In this document: one piece after another, positions 45,935 to 57,184 of the stretch
Numbering within the stretch: the stretch's first letter is position 1
Layout of the letters: each line of letters opens with the position of its first letter
Assembly: GCA_903632075.3 (NCBI GenBank)
Contig: CAHIKZ030001778.1
Span: 1-64,000 of the forward strand
Length of the DNA stretch: 64,000 bases
From: Acanthosepion pharaonis
Lineage: Eukaryota > Mollusca > Cephalopoda > Sepiida > Sepiidae
Direction of reading: 5' to 3'
The notes under the pieces: generated by a model
Database searches by the model: none
Seen by the model: only the letters and a program-made list of their open reading frames with translations
Told to the model about the DNA's origin: nothing
Position numbers and translations under genes: made by a program

Positions 45935-46620
45935 TACCTACGGACGATAATGGGTATGTCCCCATTCACATAAATACAGTAGTAAATACTGTATGTTGGT
46001 CTGCAGTTGGAGATTCATCTCCAACTGTGCTGGACAAACTCTCTGCCTCCAGGCAAAGAGGATACCCAGAAGAGGCTATGTCGAAGGGCAGAATTTAGTC
46101 TCGGGAAACAGCTACCCGACCCCGTTTTATACAGGGTCTACGGAGAATTTTTGGTTGGGCCTACGACCTCGGATATCCCACATTAAATTCAGCCCTGTGC
46201 CACATCTGACAGCGTGGGGTGGTTGGTAGATTTCCTGCAGGTGGAGATTCGTTACCAGCTGTGTGGTCAAACTCTCTGCCTCCGAGCAGGGAGGATCCCC
46301 AGACGAGGCTATGTCGAAGGACAGGGTCTCGTCTTGACAAACAGCTACCCGACCCGTTTTATTTTTGGCCGAGCCTATGGGCTCGGATACGCCACGTTAA
46401 ATTCGGCCTTTTGCCACATCTGATCGCATGGGGCGGTTGGTAGATATCCTGCAGTTGGAGTTTCATTGTGGAATTCACTTGACTCACTTCTAGCAGTTGA
46501 CTACTTCTTCTCCGCGCCGCTGGCAAATCTTATATGTGTTGTTCGTCTCATAAGTATTATCGTTCATTACCAACCTTCGTGTGATTATTCTATTCAGTAA
46601 CTTTTCCTAGGTTAGAACAA
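45935..46620 (+). repeat. Interspersed repeat (gggtatgtccc family), copy 2
   Basis: Left end ataatgggtatgtccccatt, right end tattcagtaacttttcctag then gttagaacaa, as in the copy at 38670. The interior includes the tandem units below and a distal block (agcagttgactacttcttct, ccgctggcaaatctt). Confidence 0.6.
46001..46449. repeat. GC-richer tandem duplication, units of 234 and 214 bp
   Basis: The unit starts ctgcagttggagattcat at 46001, ctgcaggtggagattcgt at 46235 and again ctgcagttggagtttcat at 46449 (third start only). Shared landmarks are caaactctctgcctcc, aggctatgtcgaagg, acagctacccgacc and tcggataygccacrttaaat. Open frames here reflect low AT content, not a gene. Confidence 0.85.
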
Positions 46621-46947
46621 TAATTTAACAGTAACGCTATTTTAATGACTCTTGAGTCTTGTATTGCGTGAACTTTAGTATAAAAAAGTAAGATATCTAG
46701 AATTCTCTGTTTAATTTTATTAATAAAAACTTTCTTGAATGCATGCGTTTAATGAAGATATAATTTGAACTGCGATTTACTATTAACATTCCTCGTGTAG
46801 TCCTTTGTCCAATGTATGCAATATTCTTCTTACTTATGATGGGACCATTTTTTTTTTTTGAAAGAAAGAAATAAAAAGTTTGTGCTTTATTAATTTGGTA
46901 AAATTTGTCGTCGATTTTGTTTGACAAAAAATTGTTTTTTTAAAAAG

Positions 46948-47140
46948 CGATGCCAGTCTCTCTCTCCTAATCCTGAGTTACATCTCCATCCAAGAACAAC
47001 AGAATATGGGTCCGTGGTGTGGGTGAAATGCGAAAAAGGTTACAAGATGTCTTCTACTAACAGTGTTAAATTAAAACTTACTTGTATCGATGGAGGCTCC
47101 AAAACGGGCCAGTGGAGTAGTTCCATGCCGGACTGTTCGT
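46948..47140 (+). pseudogene. CCP/sushi-coding block in the wrong phase, probable dead exon
   Basis: The frame encodes a full CCP module: RCQSLSPNPEL, VWVKCEKGYKMSS, KLTCIDGGS and GQWSSSMPDCS, with all four cysteines and the tryptophan. The only AG in front of the first cysteine is aaaaag at 46946-46947, without a pyrimidine tract, and it yields phase 0. Every other exon of the gene is phase 1. Joining the exon at 29557 to 46948 would give a stop after a few codons. The 3' side offers only weak gt sites (47139 or 47141), giving phase 2 or 1, and lacks gtaag-type donors. It may be a decaying duplicated exon, or belong to a transcript I cannot see. It sits in sense orientation within the 30 kb intron. 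Confidence 0.6.
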
Positions 47141-47388
47141 GTTTTTTTGGCAAATTCTTTACTAATAAAAAAATTTAGCAATGCCTTAAAACATATAAAG
47201 TGTTACATTCAAATTTTTTTATTTTAGTTCAATGTTGTTTTTGTCGTGATAGACTACAATAAAACTAAATATAGTAACGGAAATTTGAAAGCGATGCAAA
47301 AAGTTAAATAAAAATTTATATATTCACTTATAATATATTGGTTCATATATAACTAGTATATTAAGACGGCATTTAGATTCATTGATAG

Positions 47389-47707
47389 TACGATCACCGG
47401 TTAAGCAACGTAAAAATTGATGTGATGACCGCTTGGGAATACCAGTTGCTTAAGCGTGGATGTGCGGGTGGTGTAATTGATAATTGGATGACTAAAGAAA
47501 ATCAAATAGCCGAGTTATAATTCAAGTTATATTCGTTATATTCACGCGCGCAAATGTGATTGGAAAGGTACCAAATCTATTTTCCTCTTTCAGCTATGGG
47601 CCAATAAAAATCATGATTATCTCCAAAAATTATTACAATTTAAAAATATATCCTGGCTTCAAATAACCCGAAAAAGATTGATAAGCCGTAAAAATCAAAT
47701 CAAACAA
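47389..47707 (+). repeat. Composite 5S rRNA/tRNA-headed SINE, diverged
   Basis: 5S remnants tacgatcaccggttaagcaa and accgcttgggaataccagtt, then ggatgtgcgggtggtgtaat (tRNA-like head). Body is degraded; tail aataacccgaaaaagattga then taagccgtaaaaatcaa. Confidence 0.75.
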
Positions 47708-47719
47708 TATTAACTAGTA

Positions 47720-48540
47720 TATTCCTTTTTTGCTTTATGCAAACAATACAATTCGCCAACGATTATGTCTATGAAATGTTAAGATGTCCGATCCAAGTAG
47801 TTGCCAAAAATGAATGACGTAGAATTGTGACTGCACATAAAAATGTAGGTCTTATAATCTCGAGATTACATCACGATCATGAGCAACTCATTATCTCTGA
47901 ATAGAATAGAAAGATAGTAGATTGATATCGTAACCAATCGAACCTCATCGTGATGTCATTCTTCACAGACTGGAATTATAGACCATTAGTATCGTATTCG
48001 ATCCTCAATAGGTGGCATTTATTTATGACGTTCGGTAAAATTAAACTACGCATATTAAATAAATGTGGATGATGGGAAATTGTATCATTGCATTTCATCG
48101 GCGAATGGTAGAAATTTCTACCGAAATTATTGGGTTAAAACAATGAAATTCACTTTCAATAACCGATCATACTCGTAAAGTCATATATATTCAAGACTCT
48201 TTCTTCGTCTTCTAAATCCAGATGCCCACTTTTGCAATTGTTGATAAATTTTTGTAGTATTATTTCCAAATGTAGCAATCATCATTTATGAATTTTCATG
48301 ACGAGGGGAAATAAAAAACCGTTTTTGCCGGTAGTTTGATAATATCACAATGCCAAATTTTGTTTATTTCAAAAAAAAAAAATTAGTTATTTATAAATAC
48401 ATTTTTGATTCTTTGAACAGTTAAAATGTCAGTTTACCTGTAAGGAAACCATGCCGCAAATTTTTAAGAAATGTTGAAATTAATTCATGGAAGATTTTTT
48501 TTCGAGCTAACCGAACCTTCATTTTCAGTCTAAATGCTTT
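47720..48540. other. No recognised gene
   Basis: AT-rich intron sequence. A short palindrome, gtagaaatttctac, is at 48109-48122. Confidence 0.35.
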
Positions 48541-48554
48541 TCAGCCCCCAAATC

Positions 48555-48555
<1 letters not shown>

Positions 48556-48612
<57 letters not shown>
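48556..48612. repeat. (TA)n microsatellite
   Basis: Abuts the left side of the foldback element. Confidence 0.95.
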
Positions 48613-48615
<3 letters not shown>

Positions 48616-48649
48616 GGGCATCAAAAATTATTTTAAACATATATTATTA

Positions 48650-49090
48650 AATATAACAGAAACAAATATATATTTTTTTTTATTTTGAGCCTTTCCAAGC
48701 GTCGTATTATGGCTTTAGTTTCAAGAGAAAATAAAGATAAAAACTGTCCAACATTTGGATATTTTTTTATTATATTCGTCGTTGATCTAAGCTTTCGGCT
48801 CACATGGGCCATCAGCCATCATCAGAGTGGTTATATGGACATTACAATAGAGATGTTCATCATCAAAGATGACATAATGTTTTGTTTCCATAGACGATAA
48901 CGGTAAACAGAACATTTTTGTTCATATAACCACTCTGATGATGGCTCACGTGAGCCGAAGAAATATCCAAATGTTGTACTGTTTTTTTCTTTTTATTTTC
49001 TCTTGAAAGTAAAGCCATTACACGACGCTTGGAAAGATTCATAATAAAACATGATATACATTCGTTATCTGTTATATTTAATAATAATAA
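48650..49090. mobile_element. Foldback element with ~190-bp inverted arms
   Basis: Left arm (attaaatataacagaaac, ctttccaagcgtcgtattat, caagagaaaataaagataaa, aacatttggatatt, tcagagtggttatatg) is mirrored by the reverse complement of 48920-49082. (TA)n or (TAA)n tracts bound both sides. The arms contain opposed ctgatgatggct...agccgaa hairpins, giving partial hammerhead-like motifs without a helix-I closure. Confidence 0.85.
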
Positions 49091-49091
49091 T

Positions 49092-49131
<40 letters not shown>

Positions 49132-49884
49132 AGTATGAACATAGAAATCAATATTGCATGCTGACTGACAGTTTCACACCCCAATACGATATTCAGACTA
49201 AGTGGTTCCAGTCGCTGGACGCCACGTTCTTCAAGGAGGGGATTTGATCTGAAGATTGCATTGAAATATAAACTGACAGTTACTATACAGTGTTGATTCC
49301 TGCTTTCTTTTCCTTATTCTCTTTACCACCTCCTGAAGGTCTGAGTTTCTCTCTCTCTATATATATATATATATCAATATATATATATATATATTCCTCC
49401 AAACAATTTCCTACTTTAGTTGGTATCATTTATTCTTAGTTTCAGTTGTTGATAAAATTTTTTCTTATCAACTGCTTTGTTTTATATTGCCGACAATTTA
49501 GTTTCTGAAGAAAGACGCCTAAAAATCTTATTCTTAATCGTGACACTTTTGTATCTATTTTAACAATAAAATTATTATCCCTGTCCCTAAAACAATTTTG
49601 TCCTGGTATGGCAATAATAAAAACAGTTTAAATAAATATATATATGAGCATATATGCATTTAGCTAGCTTGCTTCTTTCAAGATCGTGGGCTCGTCTGTT
49701 TATACGAAGAATGTCCGAATAGTAAAGTAGCAAAATACAATGTGTTTATTATTGCACAAATAAAACATTTTACTTATGTTATCGGATCTGCTTTATTACC
49801 TTTGCATGTAGTTTCCATCCTGGTTGATGCAGATGTTCCATCGGTGCACGGGCACATATGTACTCCTTTCGAAGTACGCAGCGT

Positions 49885-50425
49885 CAACCAAATTTATAAG
49901 TCCACTATTCGTCCATGCATTGAATATTGCAGCCACATCTTGTCTAGTGTTTCTGTTATGTATTTAGATATTCTTGATAGAATACAAAGAAGAAACTTGC
50001 AAGGTTATTGGTCCTGACCTGGCATCTCGGCTTCAGTCACTTTCCCACTGCCGTAATGTAGCTATCCTGTAACTTTTCTATAAATATTTTCATGGCAATT
50101 GTTCTTGTGTACTTTCCACTATAGTACCTAGACTTAATGAATTTAAGCGTACTACTGGATTGACGGCAAGGTCTCACCATTTTACAGTAGAATGTAACCG
50201 TAAGTTCTCTGTTAATAGTTTCTTTTCTCGCACTTCTCGCTTGTGGAATTCTCTTCCGGCTTCTTGCTTTCCAGTCAATTTTGATTTTCAAATATTTAAA
50301 TGTAAATTATGTTCTGTTTTCTTAATTCCTGTAATTTTATTGCTCTCTTGATAATGTTTTCTTTATGTCGTATTCTCTCACATTCAGTAACCCCTTGCGT
50401 CTTACTAGCTTGCATGGGGTGAAAT
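49885..50425 (+). pseudogene. CR1/Jockey-like LINE 3' end
   Basis: Reads IYKSTIRPCIEYCSHI, YLDILDRIQRR, then in other frames the CNRKFSVNSFFSRTSRLWNS block. The 3' terminus is cattcagtaaccccttgcgt then gcatggggtgaaataatt. Several frameshifts. Confidence 0.8.
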
Positions 50426-50582
50426 AATTAAAAATAATAGAGACTTTTATATTTCTGTAACAATATTGTCGTCTCCATGGAATCGCTTTCTTGTTACCTA
50501 TCGTTGGAGTTGCCCGAAGAGATAGATAATCTAAATGATCTAATATTGATTTCATGACTTGGACGTATCCATCGTCATTGAG

Positions 50583-50710
50583 AAGCGTAACAGTTCAACA
50601 GGCCGCGAAGAAATTGATGGCGAGTGTGTTTATGAGTGCAAAAGGTGTATTACTCATGGGCTTCATACCATATGGTCAGAAATTAACGTAGTCAGATACT
50701 AACAAACAAT
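50583..50710 (+). pseudogene. Mariner/SETMAR-type transposase fragment
   Basis: The frame reads SVTVQQAAKKLMASVFMSAK then GVLLMGFIPYGQKLT and a stop. The block V-x-x-Q-x-x-x-K-K-L-M-A-S-V-F-W-D-x-K-G-V matches mariner transposases, where the W-D aspartate is catalytic; here W-D is replaced by M-S. The rest of the protein is not recognisable. Confidence 0.55.
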
Positions 50711-50729
50711 GGGCAAACCGAGGGACTCT

Positions 50730-51540
50730 ATAGACGGATAGAGACAATGATATTTGCATAAAGTTATCATTCTGCTGCAGAAAAACTCCACCCAATATAT
50801 GATCAAGCTGATAGTACTTTCAGTAATGTAGTTGGGATGCTTTACCGTTTCCACAACGTAATCTTAACTTGACTCCTTCATATTTATCTATTATCACCTG
50901 TTAGGATCACTAAAACAAATTTTATCCGGGAAGTGATGACGCTCTTGTTGCAGAGGTGCAAGTTTAGCTTCAGTTGTAAAGGTCCCCTAACTTGGATAAA
51001 AGGGAATCTTCTAAACAAATGCACCCAAATATTTAAATGTATCAATCTCGATTTTACATCCAAAACATATTAACATAGAACTGGTAACACATTCATATTA
51101 TTTTATTTCTATATATGTGCATATATAGCTGGCCACTCCTATTCGAGGATACCTAGTTTGCTAGCCAATCCCTATTGCAGTTTTTTATTCAACACCCACA
51201 GAGCACACGTGTGGTTTATACTGCAACTATGCTGGGCAGACCTTAGTTACAGTTTTGGGAAAGAGCATATTATCTAGCGTGATCAACAGTTTGAACAAGA
51301 CCAGCACACTCAAGCCCTCGGCTACGATAGCTTGTGACTTTGTGCTAGCACAGCTATTGACGGTCCCAAGGGTTCCGTCTACTCAATTTCACTCACAAGG
51401 CTTGGGTCAACACGTGGTATGGTTTTGTTATGGAGAGATTTCCCAGTGGAGGCTTGTATTTGTACTAAATCTGTCCTAAAATAGGTTCGACGTACAAAAC
51501 GTTAGGAACTTCATATAATAGGTATGACGCAGATTAATCT
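50730..51540. other. Unclassified, moderately GC sequence
   Basis: 51120-51480 is less AT-rich, with one short open frame (51255-51479) rich in Ser and Leu. No domain, terminus or second copy was recognised. Confidence 0.3.
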
Positions 51541-51554
51541 AGTTGTGGTCGCTG

Positions 51555-51832
51555 ATAGTTTAGTATTCGACTAACTGTCGTTCGACATCGACTGACTGAC
51601 TGACCGACTGACTCGTTACTCTTCGTACTTATTATAGGTGGTAGAGTCTATTAACTATAGAATAGGTGTGTTCCACTATAACAGGTTTTCAGGCACTTTC
51701 TAAAGGTGGGGATTGACTCCTCCAGTCCGATAACATCAGGATGTCTCCTTACTAACAAATCGGCCATGGTGAGATTCGAACCCGGGTCTCACGGTCAGAA
51801 AACAAACGTTCTAGCCACTCGGCCACGTGCCC
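51555..51832 (-). repeat. tRNA-derived SINE with intact pol III boxes
   Basis: On the minus strand 51832-51761 folds like a tRNA of Ser/Leu type: tggccgagtggctagaacg (A box) and acccgggttcgaatctcac (B box). The body (ttatcggactggaggagtca) and a tail of gact repeats (51580-51612) follow. Continuity of head, body and simple-repeat tail favours a SINE over a tRNA gene. Confidence 0.75.
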
Positions 51833-51859
51833 ACATTTTTATGTAATAAGCATGTTGAA

Positions 51860-52626
51860 TTAGTAAATGTTTTTTGGACGTCCCACGTGTATGTGTATTT
51901 AGATAGAAAGCTTATTTCCCCTTAAGATTTTGTACTATACAGTTTTATATATGAGTAAATGTATGTTTCAATAAAAAGCATGCTCCCTTCAAGATTGTGG
52001 ACCATACTGTTTTATATATGCCTTCATGTGCATTTAGATATAAAGCTTGCTTTCCTTATATTAGTGGAACATGCAGTTTTATATATGAGTAAATGTGTGC
52101 TTAAAAACTCATGCTTCCTTCACGGGCGTGGGATAATATGCTTATATATGTGTAGATCTGTAGTTATATAAAAAAGCTTGCTTCCTTTAACATCATAGTA
52201 TATACAGCTATATATATTTCTGTAAGTAAATATATTCTTAAAATAGAAACCGTGCTTCCTTCAGGATTGTGGACCGGTCAACTGTATTTAAACGTTTGTG
52301 CGTATCGAGATATATCTTGCTTCTCTGAAGATTGTGACTATAGAGTTTTATATATATATATGTATATGTGTGTATTTATATATGTGCATATGTGTAATTT
52401 AATAGAAAGTAATTTTGCTTTCAGAAGTTTAATGGAGCTGCATATGTTTATGCATGTGTGTGTGTTTAGATATAGATCTTGTTTCCTTCAAGATTGTGGA
52501 CTTGCTTGTTTTATTTATGCATCGATGTGTATTTATATATAAATCTTGGTTTTCTTAAAATCGTGATCCATTTAGTTTTATACAGAAGTAAAAATATCTT
52601 AATCCAAAATCATGGACCATTCTGTT

Positions 52627-52667
<41 letters not shown>

Positions 52668-53600
52668 AGTCCGCCAAAAAATCTATGACACTTCAGGAAC
52701 GAAAAAACTTGTATAGATATTGTAATACTAAATTTATTCAGACATCACGAGTTTAATATAAGTTACCTTTAAACTCTACAATCACAAGAGATGCTCAAAA
52801 TGGTGGCCTTTAGCTTCTAGACATTTATTAGTGCAGCGAACTATTGTTTGGGCAAAGTTGGCTAAAGGGCCGCCAATGTAGTCTGTTTTCTGCAATACAC
52901 AACATCCTTTAGGACTTGTTGATGCAACAGCCATCAGGCTAATGCCATCTGTCGAGAATCTTAATTTGATAGAACTACGAAAGACAAGTTTTTCCTTTTC
53001 TGAAGTGTGTATACATTTTTTGGTGAACTCTCTATATCTGAGTGTATTTGTGTTCGTACGCATGCGCATTTCGATATCGATCTTGATTTGTTTAAAATCG
53101 TGGGTAAACCTGTTTTACATATGAATAAAAATACATTTACATAAAAATCATGATTCTTTAAAAAACAAAACTAATCTGCCATTTTTATATATGTATATAT
53201 CTATCTATATTTATATAGAAATGATATTTCCTTCAAGATCGTGAACGAAACTGTTTTATAAATGTATTTATATGTATTTAGACATAAAGGTTGAACCAGC
53301 CAGTTTTATATATAAATAAATGTGTTGAAATAAAAATACCGATTTTCCTTTAAGATCGTTAGCTACTCTGTATATGCATTTATATACACTGGGATATAAA
53401 GAATGCGTTCCTTAAAATCGTGGGTAAGTCTTTTTTTTATATATATATGCAAATGTGTATTTACATAAAAATCATGCTTTATTCAAAATCAAAGATCTAT
53501 TGATTTTATATATGTGTATTTAAATAGAAACCATATGTCCTTCAAAATCGTGACTGTATGTTTTTATAAATGCTTTTCAATATATTTAGAAAATAACTTG
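51860..53600. repeat. Degenerate 60-75-bp tandem array
   Basis: The unit is like tatatgtgtatttagatata, then aagcttgcttccttcaagat and a tgtggacca-type segment. About 18 units can be followed, e.g. at 51911, 51980, 52047, 52113, 52250, 52316, 52480, 52545, 53085, 53226, 53346, 53405 and 53535. A lone unit lies at 49648-49710. It is interrupted by a (TA)n run (52630-52663) and a transposon (52665-53033). Confidence 0.8.
52665..53033 (-). mobile_element. Deleted DDE transposon inserted in the tandem array
   Basis: The left end agagtccgccaaaaaatcta then tgacacttcag is mirrored at the right by ctgaagtgtgtatacatttt then ttggtgaactctc, imperfect 30-35-base terminal repeats next to TA. The minus-strand frame ends NKCLEAKGHHFEHLL, like the last residues of DDE_3-type transposases. 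Most of the transposase is gone. Confidence 0.6.
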
Positions 53601-53869
53601 GTCATTCAAACTTTCCCGCAGTCATTTTTCCAATGAGAAATAATACCGTCATAATTTATTTTTTATCGTCAATGTGTTTAACGGTAAGTTATTCAATCTT
53701 TATTTAATATTTAGATGAACTGAAATGTTTTGCTTTATGATTTGAGAAAGTCACCATATACGACGGTTGAATGAATAAATAAGGTATATATTTCTATAAA
53801 ACAAGTTTTAGGGCTGATGGAATAATGAAACAAATATGAAAATGAAGTAAATTTATTTCTCTTCAAAAT

Positions 53870-54125
53870 TACAACATTAGTTTTCCACAGTTACCATTTA
53901 GAAATAGACATTTTCTCAAAGGTTCTATCAAACTTCTTTTCATTTCGTCCATAAAGAAAATTTGTGGTTTACTTTTGATCCAGTTATACATAACAACTTT
54001 GGTGTCCGGTTGAAAAATGTTGACTTTTCAATGCCTGTTTCAATCTTGGGCACAAAGAGAATTTGGATGATGCGAAATCGAGGTTGTACGGAGAGTGTAC
54101 AAGAATTGTGAATTTCAGTCTTCTC
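53870..54125 (-). pseudogene. Mariner-type transposase C-terminal fragment
   Basis: Minus strand reads HSPYNLDFASSKFSLCPRLK then QALKSQHF, a stop, and NWIKSKPQIFFMDEMKRSLI then EPLRKCLFLNGNC. This follows the mariner order H-x-P-Y-S-P-D-L-A-P-S-D ... F-x-x-G-x-x-x-L ... C-I-x-x-x-G-x-Y. It has no terminal repeat nearby that I can match with the fragment at 50583. Confidence 0.65.
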
Positions 54126-54259
54126 TCTGTTTGCATTGTTTTTGACTGTAACAGAGACTTTTGTTGTTATAATGATAAAAAAAGAAAAAGAAAAAAAAAG
54201 AAAGTATTATCCTTTCAAGTCTTATTCTGTGGATTCATTGCTTGAGTGATCGTAAGTTT

Positions 54260-55040
54260 TCACAATATTATCCAAATTAATCGTCATTCCCTATGGCAGA
54301 AATTTTGTTTGGATGACTCCCTGGTCGCTATGTCATAGGTAACTAGGACGTAGTACTCATGACTAATAAACGGTATTACTTAAAGCTGTCATCCAGAGAA
54401 CTGAGGCTGAGCACATTTGAATAAGACGATATGTACTACTTAAAATACTTTCAAGCATGTTTCTATCTCTAATGTAATAACGCTACGCGGTAGGATACTT
54501 TACTTATCAATCAATCATCGTATAATAAATAATATTTATAGGAAAATAATGAAATGTTTATTGTATGATGATGTAGAGGACCATGGGTTAAAGTATTGTT
54601 AAATTAGGAACACGTGATGTTTATTCCTGCTAGAAGAAGGTCCAACTACAAGAACATGGCGGAAGTTGAGTCCAACCGAAGATGTAAAGAAAACAAACAA
54701 GACCGAAATATATATATGTCAAGAAATATATGTATTAAACAACAAATTTACAAGTGACAAAGACATCAACATTTATGTTTGTTGTGAACGTAAAGAGTTT
54801 GTATATTGGTGAAAGTTCGTACGCACGTTCATGTGTGTTTCATGGCGTTTTCTCACAAGTGGGCGAAAACGCGGATCTCTGCGAGAGATCACATTTTTAA
54901 ATGTGTCCGCTGAAATGCAAAATGAACGCCCCCTAGTGAACAATTAAGAAATTAAGGAGGAGTTAACACCGACAATGATACTTATAAAAATCAAGCTGCT
55001 AAGAAGTAGTTTTAATAGCTACTATAATCAGTAAGTTTTT
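54260..55040. other. No recognised gene
   Basis: AT-rich until about 54840; 54840-54960 is mixed (tgggcgaaaacgcggatctc). No counterpart in the window. Confidence 0.35.
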
Positions 55041-55054
55041 CCTCAAGAACTGAT

Positions 55055-55170
55055 AACTGCGGAACAGGCTCCCTCATGGATTCTTCCTTGAGCACTACAA
55101 TCTTAATTTTTCAATGATCAGTCATTATCTATCTTCCTTATCCTCATAGTCTTCACCACTTGCCACCCTT
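55055..55170 (+). pseudogene. CR1/Jockey-like LINE C-terminal tail
   Basis: Reads NRLPHGFFLEHYNLNFSMIS then HYLSSLSS, equivalent to the fragments at 1-175 and 63890. Confidence 0.6.
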
Positions 55171-55249
55171 CTTTTCACTCATATCACATCTCATTATAAT
55201 CATTTTTTTACCCTAAGGTTCACACATTACAAAGCCACTCACGGTCAAG

Positions 55250-55735
55250 TGTTAGGTTAAAAGGCAATTTGTGCTGATAGGAGTGGAAGATTGAACAGGT
55301 TAAGATTGAATTTATCTGGGAAACATCCTTTTGGGAGTCGGTTCTACAGAGCAGTGGTTCGCGGGAAGAAGCTGATAGAATGGAACTTACTTTTCACCAA
55401 TGGAATACGGAGCAAATGTGGGTGGTTTGCTACTATGTAAGTGACATGGCGTGCCCTTGCCTTGAAGGTTTGAATTGGCCGGATCTGAGAATGTAGCTCG
55501 TTCGAGAACTTCTGTGGAAGTAGCAATAGAGCAGCGAGAGGCTTGTCACATCCTGCCTGTGGGAGAGACCTTAGAAGATGGAAAATAATTCAACACCCAC
55601 AAGGACTCGATCAAAACTGGAGAGTGAAATCTGGGCAGCTTCCGCCCAAATATGACAACAGTATTCCATTTTTGGTTGAGTGGCTTTCAGATCTTGTATT
55701 GGGTGAATATCAGTATTTAAAAAATCATCAAATTT
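55250..55735 (-). pseudogene. CR1/Jockey-like LINE C-terminal region
   Basis: Minus strand: LLPQKFSNELHSQIRPIQTF, HVTYIVANHPHLLRIP, KFHSISFFPRTTALWNRLPK then GCFPDKFNLNLF. Upstream are CCHIW-like remnants near 55650. It lies tail-to-tail with the + fragment at 55055-55170. Confidence 0.75.
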
Positions 55736-55749
55736 ATTCGCAATGAATC

Positions 55750-57180
55750 GGATATGGATGGCTTTACATTCTACATTTTAACGGTATGTATGTTTCTCAA
55801 GTAAATGTTCTTTTTTTCTTAGCTACCATCAGGTATATATTTTCATTTTTTTATTTTTTATAGACAAAATTTAAATCACAGGTAAATTATTTCATTTTCT
55901 TAAAAATTGATATTTGTTGTTGCTATTCGAGAACACATGATATAAAGCTGCAAAGGACATTTTGAAACTGAAATATATACTTATTTATTTTGATAGTTTT
56001 ATAAAACATCTATTCTAATTAAAAAAACACTCAGCTATTTTGGTTAACCTGAAAGTCGTTTTTTAATATTGATTTGATTGTAAAATTATTATTTAATTAA
56101 ACGTTTAATTATGATTTAATTAAACTTTGAATGCTACTTAAACGTTGATTTCACGTACGTGGATTACTTCCTGGCAAATTACCACCTGAAACAAATTCGC
56201 GTCAACGGCACTTTCTTCTACTTTGATTTTCTTTTACCTCCAACCAGCTCTTGCAGAGTCAAACGGTGACAGGGAATGGCTGTCGGGAGCACGTTTCAGT
56301 GAAACTGGAAACTTCTACTTCTGAATACTCCTTATAATTTACTGAAGCTTTACAAATTGCATATAGACAACATTCTTGGCACATGTACATAATTAATAAA
56401 TCACTGTGCCATCAAATAAGACCTTCATATACTTCAAAGAGAAATTATACTGAACAATTTAGCTATATTATGATGTAATATATTATAGAGTGCAGTAGTT
56501 TCAGTTGTTTTTCAATAAACAATGCAAATTTAAAACATTTTGTCTTATAATTTGTACTCGGCAGTATTGTAATTTTATATACATTTTTACCTATTTTTTT
56601 GCATTTATTAATTATGATCTAACAATTAATCTAACAAATGATATTGAGTATTTATTTTGTAATCTTTTACAATTTTTTTTACAGAGTTTTTACTTATCAA
56701 TACAGTAAAAGATGAATATTTTGCTTGTGTTGCTTCATACTTAGAATTTTGGTTTGAATATATTTTCCATTCAATGTATCCAATACAAAAGATATCAAGT
56801 TTATTTGGATGTATTCTAAAATTAGTAAAAATTTAAAGTTAGTTTGTAAGCAAAAACCTGCGGAAATTGGTTATTTCTGTACATTTTTCAGACGATCTTT
56901 AAAACTAAATGCTCATAAGTTACTGAAAAGTATGAATCTAATTTTTTGTGTCAGTACTTAGGATATCAAATTCGAGCTTTCACATTGAGTGCAATGTTGA
57001 TTTTCTAAAGAAAACGAAAAATCAACCCCCCCTTACATCACACGTTCAGATTGAGAGGAAATGAAATAGCGTAGCAAGCAAGAGAAACGAACCACTGAGC
57101 CAAAAGATCAAGTTGTTTAATTTTTACTATGAAAATGTAAATGTATTTCTCTTCGTACTGGGTTCACATGAATGCGACAA
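55750..57180. other. No recognised gene
   Basis: Very AT-rich intron sequence, with no repeat counterpart found and only low-complexity frames. Confidence 0.4.
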
Positions 57181-57184
57181 CTGA

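Noticed and set aside
45993..46443. Possible gene with repeated domains
   Set aside because: Open frames arise in a low-AT tandem duplication; unit lengths of 234 and 214 would not keep one frame, and no domain is recognisable.
48790..48960. Two active hammerheads in the foldback at 48650
   Set aside because: CTGATGA and helix II are present, but one hairpin has GAAG instead of GAAA, and neither has a helix-I closure or proper NUH site.
51761..51832. tRNA gene on the minus strand
   Set aside because: A and B boxes are intact, but the sequence runs into a SINE body with a simple-repeat tail and the acceptor stem does not pair well.
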